A stretch of DNA of 64,000 bases. It comes from Oleiphilus messinensis. Lineage in GTDB: Bacteria; Pseudomonadota; Gammaproteobacteria; Pseudomonadales; Oleiphilaceae. The stretch lies in assembly GCF_002162375.1 (NCBI RefSeq), contig NZ_CP021425.1, positions 2,353,501 to 2,417,500 on the forward strand. Direction: 5' to 3'. This document shows, piece by piece, positions 1 through 9,115 of this stretch. Both the position numbers and the translations under genes were made by a program. Each line of letters opens with the position of its first letter. The first letter of the stretch is position 1. Under the pieces are notes generated by a model. It was not told the origin of the DNA. It did not search any database and saw nothing but the letters and a program-made list of their open reading frames with translations.

Positions 1-177
1 GACGGACAACCTGTTTTTTCAAGAACGGACGTTGTTTTCAGAAAAACTGAACAGCTCAAACTGGAACGGGTGTGGCTCAATATATACCACGGTGGTGTTG
101 CCAGGTCCCAACAGGATCAGGATGTGTATATTGATAACCTTATTGTTGCAGACCAATACATCGGATTGACCAACTGA
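1..177 (+). CDS. C-terminal end of a secreted polysaccharide-lyase-like protein (partial)
   Basis: An open frame runs from the window edge to TGA at 175-177 and encodes 58 residues. The stretch VWLNIYHGGVARSQQDQDVY followed by IDNLIVAD resembles the end of the lyase-like beta-sandwich in the large protein at 9114-12614 (LLWLNVYKGGVQGN, then VYLDQLVLS). It is therefore probably the last strand pair of a heparin-lyase-type concanavalin-like jelly roll, a fold common in exported polysaccharide-active proteins. The start lies outside the window. It is followed 55 bp later by the glycosyltransferase fusion on the same strand. The paralogy is read by eye; the function is inferred. Confidence 0.6.
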   Translation, partial: DGQPVFSRTDVVFRKTEQLKLERVWLNIYHGGVARSQQDQDVYIDNLIVADQYIGLTN

Positions 178-232
178 TTTAGTGCATGTTGGCTCGTAAC
201 CAAATTCAGGTTCGGAAAAAGGATCAAAAGGG

Positions 233-2800
233 TTGAACAAGAAAGCCAGAAAAGAGATGTTAGTTGTCTCCTCGTTGTTTCCATCGCCAGATCAGCCTAA
301 TGCTGGTGTGTTTATAAAAGAACGCATGTTCAGGCTAAATCCGGACATGAAACTTACTGTTCTCTCACCACGACCGTGGTTTCCGGGACAATCAATCATT
401 CGCAAGTATCGACCTAATTATCGACCAGAGACACCTGCATATCAAAATCTGGAAGGTGTCGATGTTTATTACCCTAAATTCTTCTCGTTGCCTGCTGTCG
501 GTCGATTGTTCGATTGGTTCTTCATGTTTGTCGCACTATTGATTTGGGATCTACGGAATCGTAACAATGCAGATATTGTTGATAGTCATTTCGCTTATCC
601 AGACGGTGTGGCGGCATGTAGTTTTGCCAAATTGACCCGCCGGAAGGTGAGTGTAACGCTTCGAGGTACTGAAATCGGGCATTCGCAGCACCCATTAAAG
701 CGCTGGCTTATGGTCAAAGTGTTAAACAGCGTTGATCGTGTGTTTTCCGTGTCCGATTCACTGCGCCGCCATGTGATTAAATTAGGTGTGCAGGAGCGTC
801 AGGTACTGGTCGTGGGAAATGGTGTTGATACCGAAAAATTTTATCCGGTCGATTCGATTGCTTTGCGTGCCAAACTGGTTCCAGACGAAAAGGCCAAAAT
901 ACTCATCACGGTTGGCGGACTGGTTGAGCGTAAGGGATTTCACCGGGTAATCGAAATTTTGCCGAAACTGAATCAGTCATTTCCGGAGGGAGTGTACTAT
1001 CTTGCGGTAGGTGGCCCCAGTCCTGAAGGAGATTGGTCTGATAAATTAAGAAACATGGCCCTGGAAGCGGGTGTCGAAGACAAGGTGATTTTTACGGGAC
1101 CAGTCAAACCCGCTGAGCTTGGTTCTTATTTATCGGCTGCGGATCTGTTTGTGCTCTCGACCCGGAATGAGGGCTGGGCGAACGTGATACTTGAATCCAT
1201 GGCTTGTGGCGTTCCTGTGATCGCAACTGATGTTGGTGGCAATAGTGAGGTCGTGTCGACGCCAGATGTTGGCGAAATCGTTCCCTTTGAAGATGCGGAT
1301 GCATTATTCGATGCGATCCAGAAGGGGCTGTCGCGTAGTTGGGATAAAACCAAAATTATAGATTACGCGAAAGCGAATAGTTGGAATACCAGAATCATGG
1401 TATTACGTGAACAATTTGCGCGCATGACAAGTCATGATTCCCACCAATTTTCCAGTCAATCGGCCTATACGCGTTTTGTAAGTAGTTTGATATTCCCTTT
1501 GCATGAGCGTTTGAAAAAGCATTCAAGCGTGAGTCTTAAAAAACAGCTCGAAGAAAGTCAGTGGTATTCCCCCGGGGCTGTTTCGGCGTTACAAAATCGC
1601 AATCTCCGATCGTTCATGCAGTTTGTCCATGCAAATGTGCCTTACTACACCGAGCTACTGGATAAAAGGGGTCTTAAACCGGCTGATTTTAAAACAGCAA
1701 AGGATCTTGGGAAACTACCATTACTTACTAAAGCGGATATCCGTCAGAATGAGGTAAGCTTAAAGTCCAAAGTGGCTGGGCAGTTGGTAAAATATAATAC
1801 CGGAGGCTCATCGGGCCAACCCCTTGTATTTTACATGGGGATGGATCGGGTCAGTCATGATGTTGCTTCGAAATGGCGAGCAACGCGTTGGTGGCAAGTG
1901 GATATCGGTGATCCTGAAATTGTGCTCTGGGGATCACCGATTGAGCTGGGCGGTCAGGACCGAGTCAAACAAATTCGGGATTATGTGCTTCGGACAAAGC
2001 TTATTTCTGCCTTCGATCTGACGGATCAGTCAATTACCGAAATACTGCAACAGATTCTGGATGAAAAGCCTCCAATGCTATTTGGTTATCCTTCGGTTTT
2101 TGCGCTTTTGGCTCAGGAGGCCAGGAAGCGTAACATGGATATGGCGAATGCCGGCGTCAAGGTCGTTTTCGTGACCTCTGAAAAACTCTATGATCATCAA
2201 CGGGAGATTATCGAGGCTGTTTTTCAGGCACCGGTTGCGAATGGCTACGGAGGGCGAGATGCTGGGTTTATTGCCCATCAGTGCCCGGAAGGTAACTTTC
2301 ATATCACCGCAGAACATATCATCGTAGAAACGGTTGATGAGCTTGGAAGTCCTGTTGCTGAAGGTGAGGCAGGGCAAATCGTGGTGACCCATCTTATGAC
2401 CAAGGACTTCCCCTTCATTCGATATGCTACGGGGGATGTCGGTGTTTTGGGGAGTGGTCAATGCGCTTGCGGTCGAGGTCTACCCATTTTGAAAGATATT
2501 CAGGGAAGATCGACAGATTTCGTGAAGGCATCAGATGGCACAATCATGCATGGCCTCGCATTAATTTATTTCGTTCGAGAACATGCGGGTATTCAGAATT
2601 ATAAGATCGTGCAGGAGAGTTTAGATAAAACCCGATTGCTACTTGAAATTGATGAGACATTTGAGGAACAGTCGAAGCAGGACATTACCCAAAACTTCCA
2701 ACGTAGGCTTGGCAAAAATGTCCAAATTGAGATTGAAATTGTCGACTCAATTCCAGCAGAAAAGTCCGGGAAATACCGTTACGTCATCAGTCATGTTTGA
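233..2800 (+). CDS. Glycosyltransferase (GT4) fused to CapK/PaaK-like adenylate-forming protein
   Basis: This 855-residue protein appears to be a fusion. Residues 1 to about 400 are a GT-B, GT4-type glycosyltransferase: MLVVSSLFPSPDQPNAG at the N-terminus, GNGVDTEKF in the middle, and the donor-binding stretch EGWANVILESMACGVPVIA near 310-330. Residues from about 425 onward match the CapK/phenylacetate-CoA ligase-like family, with the AMP-binding loop YNTGGSSGQPL and a later GYGGRD motif. Exosortase A loci commonly carry these two activities as neighbouring separate genes. It probably transfers a sugar during exopolysaccharide assembly; the CapK half probably activates or transfers an acyl group. 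The TTG start has AGGA nine bases upstream; ATG at 257 is the alternative and matches the usual start of such proteins. Confidence 0.85.
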   Translation: MNKKARKEMLVVSSLFPSPDQPNAGVFIKERMFRLNPDMKLTVLSPRPWFPGQSIIRKYRPNYRPETPAYQNLEGVDVYYPKFFSLPAVGRLFDWFFMFVALLIWDLRNRNNADIVDSHFAYPDGVAACSFAKLTRRKVSVTLRGTEIGHSQHPLKRWLMVKVLNSVDRVFSVSDSLRRHVIKLGVQERQVLVVGNGVDTEKFYPVDSIALRAKLVPDEKAKILITVGGLVERKGFHRVIEILPKLNQSFPEGVYYLAVGGPSPEGDWSDKLRNMALEAGVEDKVIFTGPVKPAELGSYLSAADLFVLSTRNEGWANVILESMACGVPVIATDVGGNSEVVSTPDVGEIVPFEDADALFDAIQKGLSRSWDKTKIIDYAKANSWNTRIMVLREQFARMTSHDSHQFSSQSAYTRFVSSLIFPLHERLKKHSSVSLKKQLEESQWYSPGAVSALQNRNLRSFMQFVHANVPYYTELLDKRGLKPADFKTAKDLGKLPLLTKADIRQNEVSLKSKVAGQLVKYNTGGSSGQPLVFYMGMDRVSHDVASKWRATRWWQVDIGDPEIVLWGSPIELGGQDRVKQIRDYVLRTKLISAFDLTDQSITEILQQILDEKPPMLFGYPSVFALLAQEARKRNMDMANAGVKVVFVTSEKLYDHQREIIEAVFQAPVANGYGGRDAGFIAHQCPEGNFHITAEHIIVETVDELGSPVAEGEAGQIVVTHLMTKDFPFIRYATGDVGVLGSGQCACGRGLPILKDIQGRSTDFVKASDGTIMHGLALIYFVREHAGIQNYKIVQESLDKTRLLLEIDETFEEQSKQDITQNFQRRLGKNVQIEIEIVDSIPAEKSGKYRYVISHV

Positions 2801-2863
2801 GGGGGCATGACTTGAATCGTTCGCCATCTTCGGAATGTTCGTTGGTGGCGCCGTGCTTTGGAG

Positions 2864-4366
2864 CTAATCTGTAGCTTTCCGCTTTAACAGCTTTTTGCTG
2901 ATATGTTCAATGACTTTCTGTTCGGGGCCGGGTGGTTTTCCGGCGCAAACCCAAAGGGCACAGAGCGATACGCTGAATAGTACACCACCAATCCCGATTG
3001 CCCAGAGTAAATTGAGCAGGTTCGCCTCAACCTGCGCGGGAGCGGTTCCCGGTAGATAGAGGCCGTTATATATCAGATAACTTCCGCCAATGTACATAAT
3101 CAGTGAACTGAGGGTTGGTCTAACGATGGCCTTGATATAATCTGAGGGGGCAAGTTTAATGAAGCGACTCAAAATCATAAAGTAAACGGGAAACATCACG
3201 ATACTTGTAATCAGTACCGCATAAGCCGCCCCAATATAACCGAAAAGTTCAATCAGCGTGAACATTAACGTTAGCAATATCCCAACGCGAATAGAGAGTA
3301 AGAACGTTGAATAGCGGGGCTTGCCCAAGGCGATAAAAACATAGCCTGCATTGGTGTTTATGGAAATTATGGCATTGGCAACAGCCAGGATTTGCATTAT
3401 CGGGATGGCGAGCAACCATTGATCACCCAATACGACGGGTATGAAGAGTGGCGCGACCAAGGCAATGCCGATACTGGCTGGTATGCCAATTAAGGTAATT
3501 GATGATAGAACATTTACGTACAGATCTCGCAGTGCCTGTATCTTATGTGAAACTTTGGAATACCCCGGGAAAGTAGCGCGATTAATTGCTGCCACAAATT
3601 CGGTTGTCGGTAGACTCGCTATTTCGTCACCTACGCTGTAAAGCCCCACAAACTTTATATCTGTATATTTCCCGATAATCAGGTCTTTTACTCTGAGGTT
3701 TAGGTACATTAATGCATTGTTCAACACGAGCCAGAAGCTAAAGCCGAAAATTTCCTTTACTTTCTCCAGAGAAAACCAGGGCCGAAATTTTGACATGATG
3801 TAGGATAAAATAAATTCAAATGTCGCATTAGCAATCATACCAATTGCAAGTGCCCAATAGTTCTGTAAGGTAAATGCAAGATAGATTGTCAAAGAAACGG
3901 TTAGTATTTTAATGAGAATCTGAAACAGAAATTCGGTTTTGAAATCGAGCTCTTTTCTGAAATTAACCACGCCGATATTAACGGCACCATTAACCACGAA
4001 CATGAGCGCCAGGCAGTAACAGAGCGATACTAAACGTTCATCTTCGTAGAATCCTGCCAGCGGATGGGCTGCTATCACCATTAGCGTGCCTGCCAGTAAA
4101 CCGAAACACAGTTTTAATGTCCAAGCTGTGTCATAATGCGCTTTCGTTGCATTTTGATTTTGAATCAGGGCTACATCAAAGCTAAAAGAATTAATCAATT
4201 CCAAAAAAGCGAAAACAGACATGGCCAAGGCTATGAGGCCAAAATCCTCTGGTGCGAGCAGTCGGGCAAGAATTATGGTATTGATCAAACCAATGGATTT
4301 GACCATCAATCTCAACATAACCATCAAGACCGCTCCAGAGAAAACTTTGCTGTGGAGAGATGTCAT
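2864..4366 (-). CDS. Oligosaccharide flippase (Wzx/MOP superfamily)
   Basis: A 500-residue polytopic membrane protein of the polysaccharide-synthase/MATE-like type. The N-terminus, with LINTIILARLLAPEDFGLIA, is the usual signature of O-antigen and exopolysaccharide flippases, and hydrophobic segments recur along the whole length at the normal family size. It would move lipid-linked repeat units across the inner membrane. It is convergent with the glycosyltransferase fusion and divergent from the O-glycosylation ligase. The family is clear; the lipid-linked substrate is not known. Confidence 0.88.
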   Translation of the reverse strand: MTSLHSKVFSGAVLMVMLRLMVKSIGLINTIILARLLAPEDFGLIALAMSVFAFLELINSFSFDVALIQNQNATKAHYDTAWTLKLCFGLLAGTLMVIAAHPLAGFYEDERLVSLCYCLALMFVVNGAVNIGVVNFRKELDFKTEFLFQILIKILTVSLTIYLAFTLQNYWALAIGMIANATFEFILSYIMSKFRPWFSLEKVKEIFGFSFWLVLNNALMYLNLRVKDLIIGKYTDIKFVGLYSVGDEIASLPTTEFVAAINRATFPGYSKVSHKIQALRDLYVNVLSSITLIGIPASIGIALVAPLFIPVVLGDQWLLAIPIMQILAVANAIISINTNAGYVFIALGKPRYSTFLLSIRVGILLTLMFTLIELFGYIGAAYAVLITSIVMFPVYFMILSRFIKLAPSDYIKAIVRPTLSSLIMYIGGSYLIYNGLYLPGTAPAQVEANLLNLLWAIGIGGVLFSVSLCALWVCAGKPPGPEQKVIEHISKKLLKRKATD

Positions 4367-4713
4367 TCTTGATCCTCGTTTCGCGCTTGGGTGATAGATT
4401 TGTATTAGCCCCGTCTGAGGCTGGCTAATGGTAGGTTATTTCTGGAATTTAATACATAAATTCCTAAACTTATTGGTGTTTGCAAGTGCAGATGCAGGCG
4501 TCAGAGCGGTGGCAATTTATTTTATCGGCTCCGGGCGATATATTCTTCAATTCAGGGGGCCAAACGGTATCCGTACGATGACGAGATGTCGAATAAAGGT
4601 TATTCGCCAGAATGTAATCCAGCTTTAGCAAAAACCTGCTTTACTTTCGATCCATTCGTGATGAGCATGGCAGGTCTAATTCAAATAACACGCGTCGACA
4701 GAGGGCGGTTCTT
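4367..4713. other. 347-bp intergenic region between divergent flippase and ligase genes
   Basis: This stretch separates two divergent genes, so it should hold promoters for both. I see no convincing sigma-70 or sigma-54 pair, no repeat and no RNA gene. A 66-codon frame at 4428-4628 has no recognisable content and no good ribosome binding site, so I do not call it. Confidence 0.4.
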
Positions 4714-6048
4714 TTGCGGGACGTAATTGTACTTCTTATCATTTTTTCTACCATACCCTTCATATTCAGATCGCCATTCATAGGGGTGTTGACCTGGTGC
4801 TGGGTCAGTTACATGGTTCCCCACAAGTTGGCATGGGGATTTGCCCGCGACTTTCCTGTTGCGTTAATTATAGCGGCTGCGTTTTTAGTTTCTTTTTTTA
4901 TCACAAAAGAAAAACGATCTATACCGCTCAGTTCTGTGGTGGTTGGGCTGATCTTGTTCAATCTCTGGATCGTTGTAGTAACCCTTGTTACTCCTGGATC
5001 ACCTTATGAAGCGATGCAATTTGAAAAAGTATTCAAAATACAATTATTTACATTTTTATCATTAGCCTTGATAAATTCCGAAAAAAGAATAAATCAATTC
5101 GTTGCAGTCATTGCGTTATCGATCTCATTTTATGGTATTAAAGGTGGAATTTTTACCATCACTTCTGGCGGTGGAGAGCGCGTGTGGGGGCCTCCGGGTG
5201 GTTTTTTCGAGGGTAATAATGAGCTCGCATTGACGTTGTTGATGGCTTTACCGCTGATGTTTTATTTGATTCAAATAACCCAAAATAAGTGGCTTAAACG
5301 AGCCCTATATGCAGGTATTGCACTTACAGCGGTGGCAGCAATTGGGACTCATTCCCGCGGTGCGATGCTTGCGGCTTGTTCTGTGCTGTTTATTTTATGG
5401 TTGCGAAGTCGACGTAAAGTTATTGCTCTGGTCATAGCGCTTGTGGCTGTTACGACTGTGGTCAGTTTTATGCCCCAGCATTGGCATGACCGAATGGCGA
5501 GCACATTTCAATCGAAAGAAGAAGATTATGACACGTCGGCACAGGGTCGGATCAATGCCTGGCGGTTTGCATACAACTATGCTCAGGATAATTTGTTTGG
5601 TGGTGGTTTTGATTCGTTTACTCCGGCTAATTTCTTTATCTATGCGCCAGACCCTTATATGTTTCAGGATGCCCACAGTATTTACTTTCAGGTGTTAGGG
5701 AACTTTGGTTTCTTTGGTTTGTTTCTATTTTTGCTGCTGGGCGTGCTTTCTTGGTTAAAAGCCGGAAGTACGGTCAAGTTGGCCAAAAAACACCCTGAAA
5801 TAAAGTGGGCGGGCGAGCTGTCTAAGATGCTCCAGTGTTCGTTGGTGGCTTATGCAGTGGGTGGCGCATTTCTGGGGTTGGCGTATTTTGATTTGCCCTA
5901 TCACTTGATGATCCTTATCGCCGCCATTAACACGGTGGCAAGTAAACAATTGGCCGATAAAGCTGCTGATAGCCCGACAAAAATAATAAACGAAACCGGT
6001 GTTCAGAAGCTGCGCCGCGGACAACGCTCGTCCGGCGCTCCAGGATAA
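4714..6048 (+). CDS. O-glycosylation ligase, exosortase A system-associated (Wzy/O-antigen ligase family)
   Basis: A 444-residue polytopic protein. The start MRDVIVLLIIFSTIPFIFR, then PFIGVLTWCWVSYMVPHKLAWGFA, is characteristic of the exosortase A-associated putative O-glycosylation ligase family. A large loop with GGGERVWGPPGGFFEGNNEL and a later DAHSIYFQVLGNFGFFG match the Wzy_C ligase domain. It probably polymerises or ligates polysaccharide at the periplasmic face. The start codon is TTG, with a GAGGG about seven bases upstream. The stop is directly followed by the next gene's open frame, so the two are probably co-transcribed. Confidence 0.9.
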   Translation: MRDVIVLLIIFSTIPFIFRSPFIGVLTWCWVSYMVPHKLAWGFARDFPVALIIAAAFLVSFFITKEKRSIPLSSVVVGLILFNLWIVVVTLVTPGSPYEAMQFEKVFKIQLFTFLSLALINSEKRINQFVAVIALSISFYGIKGGIFTITSGGGERVWGPPGGFFEGNNELALTLLMALPLMFYLIQITQNKWLKRALYAGIALTAVAAIGTHSRGAMLAACSVLFILWLRSRRKVIALVIALVAVTTVVSFMPQHWHDRMASTFQSKEEDYDTSAQGRINAWRFAYNYAQDNLFGGGFDSFTPANFFIYAPDPYMFQDAHSIYFQVLGNFGFFGLFLFLLLGVLSWLKAGSTVKLAKKHPEIKWAGELSKMLQCSLVAYAVGGAFLGLAYFDLPYHLMILIAAINTVASKQLADKAADSPTKIINETGVQKLRRGQRSSGAPG

Positions 6049-6132
6049 GTGGCGTCGCGTGCGAGCCAAGATTGTGTATTTGCTGTAAAATTTAGCGCTA
6101 CTGTTGTAGATAAGGAAGGAGTGTTTGTTGCG

Positions 6133-8349
6133 ATGGCTGTGAGGACGTGGATTACAGGGATTTTACTGTTGGCAGTTGCCTACTTTTTGACAATCTGGTT
6201 TCCGTTTTGGGAGTATTATTCCGTATCGACGAGTGACGATGTGAGTTCTGAGCAGGTGTCAGTACTTCAGCACAAGCCGTCTTCTGAGGCTTTGTCAGCA
6301 CTGTTTGTAGATGATGCAATTACGATTTCATTGGATAATTACGATGTTCAAGTCTCTGTAAATTCAACTCGTAGCATGATTGATCATGGCATTGTTCTGC
6401 CAGGAATGGCTCACCCGATACATGTGGTACCGTTTAATCCTGTATCCTTGGACGTCAGCAACTCATCCTGGCAGCTGGCCGCCCACAGCCTGACTGTTGC
6501 GAAACATCTTCTCGATCTTTATGAACGGGAAAAAGATCCGTTATTCTTGACTATGGCAAAGGACTATATTCTCGCGTATGCCACCTACGAGCGAATCAAT
6601 CCCTACAAGTCCGGGTTCTTGTATAATGATCATGCGGTATCTGCCCGCGCAGTGGTAGTCGCAAAACTGTGGTATCTCTATCGCACTAGTCCGGTGTTTG
6701 ATTTGGATCAGGCGCAAGAGATTTTCGCCTATGCCGATCGCATAGGGTCACGTCTTTTGAAGCGCTCTTATTACACTTACAAGACCAATCACGGCACCAT
6801 GCAGAATGTTGCCTTGATGGTGCTCGCAGCGACTTTTTCAGAGCTTGGGAATGCAAAGTCGTGGGGCAAGGTGGGATTGGACAGATTGGAAGAGCAATTG
6901 ACTTATTTGGTGAGTAAGGATGGTTTTTTTCTTGAGCATTCTTTTGGCTATCACCTGATGTTTATTGATATTCTGGCGATGGGGGTAAATGCGGGAAAAG
7001 TTGAGCCGTTAATCCATTCCTCTAATGCTGATTTAATGCTACAGAAGGCAAAGGCGTGGCTACCGCGATTGGCTCGTAGTGACGGACGTATGGCTGTCGT
7101 CGGCGATACCGGATTTAAAAAACAGAGTCATTTGCCTCCCTATGGGGATCACAACAGAGCACCGCTTTCAATTTATCCTGAAACAGGTCTAGCGTTTCTT
7201 AATCCGACGCTTTCCCTGAGGTGTCAACAGCACGCTTCGGAACTTACAGTTTATTGGTCAAATTTTGCGAAACATGGACATAAACATTGGGACGACATGA
7301 GTGTCGATCTTTACCTGTGTGGAGAGCAGTGGTGGCGAGCTGCAGGCTACATTCCATACTGGCATAAGTTACGAAAGTCCGCCGAGCGTTGGCAAAGTGC
7401 CAATGCCCCTCACATCGTGACTGAATCTGCTCCGGCATCTAATCGTATTCAAAGTATTGAACACGCCGATTTGCCTGAATTGCGGTATTTTAGAATCGAA
7501 CGTGATTCGGGTAAGGGAATTATTTCGCGGGATGTGATTACCTTCTCTAATGATACTTTTGTCATCGATCAATTCGTTCAGGAGAGCGGGGCGGAGATCA
7601 GTGATGAGCAATTTCGCGTGAGTTGGACAATGTCTGCCGATAAAGTCCTGGATGATAAGCTCTCGGCGCCTGCTAAGAATCGCTTTGTGTTTTCTGGGGC
7701 AGTTGAGGATCAGAAGCTGCATTCACAGTTTAGCGGCTCGGAGTCCACTAAGATTGAACTCTTAAACAAGAGCAGTAATAGTGTGCTGGGGTGGGTTGAG
7801 CACGAAGGTAAGGTAGAGGGAGCCTATACACTCGATATTCAATCAAGTATAACAAATGGTACCGCGTGGATTATGAATGCCTCTTTTTTAGAGCATAATA
7901 CAGGGTGCACGCCGTTGGCTACATTTTCGAAAAGAGCAATTAGTGCAGGAACTGTCAACAGCGACAACTACAGTTTCACGCTCAGCGTCCAGGGCTGCGG
8001 CAGAGATTATGAGGTGACGCGAAATCGTGGTGTTATAGAACTCAATACGAATACGCCTCAGCGTGTTGCGATAACTTCTGTACCTGATGACTTCAAGTCA
8101 GAGGTTACTCGTATCAATTCGGTGACCCAGGATATTTTTGATGAATATGGACCTCGGTTCCGTCCATTGCTTTCTTATCGCATTAAAATCAGCATCTTCG
8201 GCTGCGTTATCTTGGTGGTTGTTTTATTGAGTATATTGCTGTTACGGTATATTCAACTACCAAACCGGGTGAGATCGGCATATATGTATTCAACCTTACT
8301 GGCTTGGTCCGGATTGGTTGTCTGGGTCTCATTCTTTTATTTTAATTAA
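6133..8349 (+). CDS. Membrane-anchored heparinase II/III-family protein
   Basis: A 738-residue protein with an N-terminal hydrophobic anchor (WITGILLLAVAYFLTIW) and two C-terminal hydrophobic segments (from IKISIFGCVILVVVLL to the end). The central part has an alpha/alpha-toroid-like region with NDHAVSARA and KTNHGTMQNVAL, then HGHKHWDDMSVDLYL, typical of heparinase II/III and alginate-lyase-like enzymes. It probably trims or degrades acidic polysaccharide at the cell envelope. I chose ATG 6133 because AAGGAAGGAG sits about ten bases upstream; the open frame extends back to GTG 6049, immediately after the ligase stop. A related protein lies at 18405-20561. Confidence 0.8.
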   Translation: MAVRTWITGILLLAVAYFLTIWFPFWEYYSVSTSDDVSSEQVSVLQHKPSSEALSALFVDDAITISLDNYDVQVSVNSTRSMIDHGIVLPGMAHPIHVVPFNPVSLDVSNSSWQLAAHSLTVAKHLLDLYEREKDPLFLTMAKDYILAYATYERINPYKSGFLYNDHAVSARAVVVAKLWYLYRTSPVFDLDQAQEIFAYADRIGSRLLKRSYYTYKTNHGTMQNVALMVLAATFSELGNAKSWGKVGLDRLEEQLTYLVSKDGFFLEHSFGYHLMFIDILAMGVNAGKVEPLIHSSNADLMLQKAKAWLPRLARSDGRMAVVGDTGFKKQSHLPPYGDHNRAPLSIYPETGLAFLNPTLSLRCQQHASELTVYWSNFAKHGHKHWDDMSVDLYLCGEQWWRAAGYIPYWHKLRKSAERWQSANAPHIVTESAPASNRIQSIEHADLPELRYFRIERDSGKGIISRDVITFSNDTFVIDQFVQESGAEISDEQFRVSWTMSADKVLDDKLSAPAKNRFVFSGAVEDQKLHSQFSGSESTKIELLNKSSNSVLGWVEHEGKVEGAYTLDIQSSITNGTAWIMNASFLEHNTGCTPLATFSKRAISAGTVNSDNYSFTLSVQGCGRDYEVTRNRGVIELNTNTPQRVAITSVPDDFKSEVTRINSVTQDIFDEYGPRFRPLLSYRIKISIFGCVILVVVLLSILLLRYIQLPNRVRSAYMYSTLLAWSGLVVWVSFFYFN

Positions 8350-8384
8350 TCATAATTGTATCGTTCGAGTTTGCAAAAAGCAGG

Positions 8385-9038
8385 ATGGTTGTTGTGAAAG
8401 TATTGAACAGAAACACATGTATCTGGATGATCAGTATTGCTGCTTTGGGGCTTCAAGCATCCGGTAGTGTGGCTCGGGATAATGTAAACTGCGGTAATTT
8501 AATTGAAGATGCCGCGGGGTACGGTCCATTTGATTATACTGATCCGGCTCATAATACCGTTGATCTTACCCGTGTTGAAAAGCATCACTTCACCTCGGAT
8601 GTGCGTCTTCTGATCCGGGGCTCTACCAATGAATTACCTCACAGGGATCTTGATTACACATTGCGCAAGTTTCCCAATCATCATCTCGCGTTGGACTCTA
8701 TGGCCAGATTGCAGCGTGATGACGGGGGAAAGTTGAAAGCTGATATCTATACGACGGACTGCTATTTCAAAAGAGCTACGCGATTTAGTCCGAGTGATGA
8801 TATCGTCTGGTTGATTTGGGGGATTCATTTGCACAAGTCGGGTCAGTTTTCTGAAGCAGAAGAAAAATATAAGACAGCGATACGTGTGAATCCAGAGAAT
8901 TCACAGTCGTATTACAATTTGGGCTTACTTTACGTCGATATGGGGCAAAAGGAAAAGGCGCAAGCTGCTGCAGATGATGCGTATCGCCTACGCTATCCTC
9001 AGCAGGGCTTAAAACGTCGAATAGCAAGAATGAAATAA
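8385..9038 (+). CDS. Exported TPR-repeat protein
   Basis: A 217-residue protein with a hydrophobic N-terminal signal segment (about residues 10-28, ending ASGSVAR). At least two TPR-like units lie near the C-terminus (WGIHLHKSGQFSEAEEKYKT, then SQSYYNLGLLYVDMGQKEKA). The middle part is not recognised. It follows the heparinase-like gene on the same strand by 35 bp and is followed by a strong terminator, so it is probably the last gene of this operon. Similar TPR proteins occur in exosortase-linked exopolysaccharide loci, where they may act as scaffolds; no enzyme activity is expected. Confidence 0.75.
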   Translation: MVVVKVLNRNTCIWMISIAALGLQASGSVARDNVNCGNLIEDAAGYGPFDYTDPAHNTVDLTRVEKHHFTSDVRLLIRGSTNELPHRDLDYTLRKFPNHHLALDSMARLQRDDGGKLKADIYTTDCYFKRATRFSPSDDIVWLIWGIHLHKSGQFSEAEEKYKTAIRVNPENSQSYYNLGLLYVDMGQKEKAQAAADDAYRLRYPQQGLKRRIARMK

Positions 9039-9059
9039 AGGGAAATGCATTGGAAGGAT

Positions 9060-9115
9060 AAGCCCCGTGCAAATCATGCACGGGGCTTATGTTAACGGGG
9101 CAGATCCCCGTTTTT
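9060..9115 (+). terminator. Two hairpins, the second followed by a T run
   Basis: The first hairpin has perfect 12-bp arms (AAGCCCCGTGCA at 9060-9071 and its complement at 9077-9088) with a 5-nt loop. The second, CGGGG-CAGAT-CCCCG at 9096-9110, is followed by TTTTT and fits a rho-independent terminator. It ends the plus-strand operon and overlaps the stop of the convergent gene. Confidence 0.8.

Noticed and set aside
4428-4628. 66-codon frame in the flippase-ligase gap
   Set aside because: No recognisable content and no ribosome binding site.
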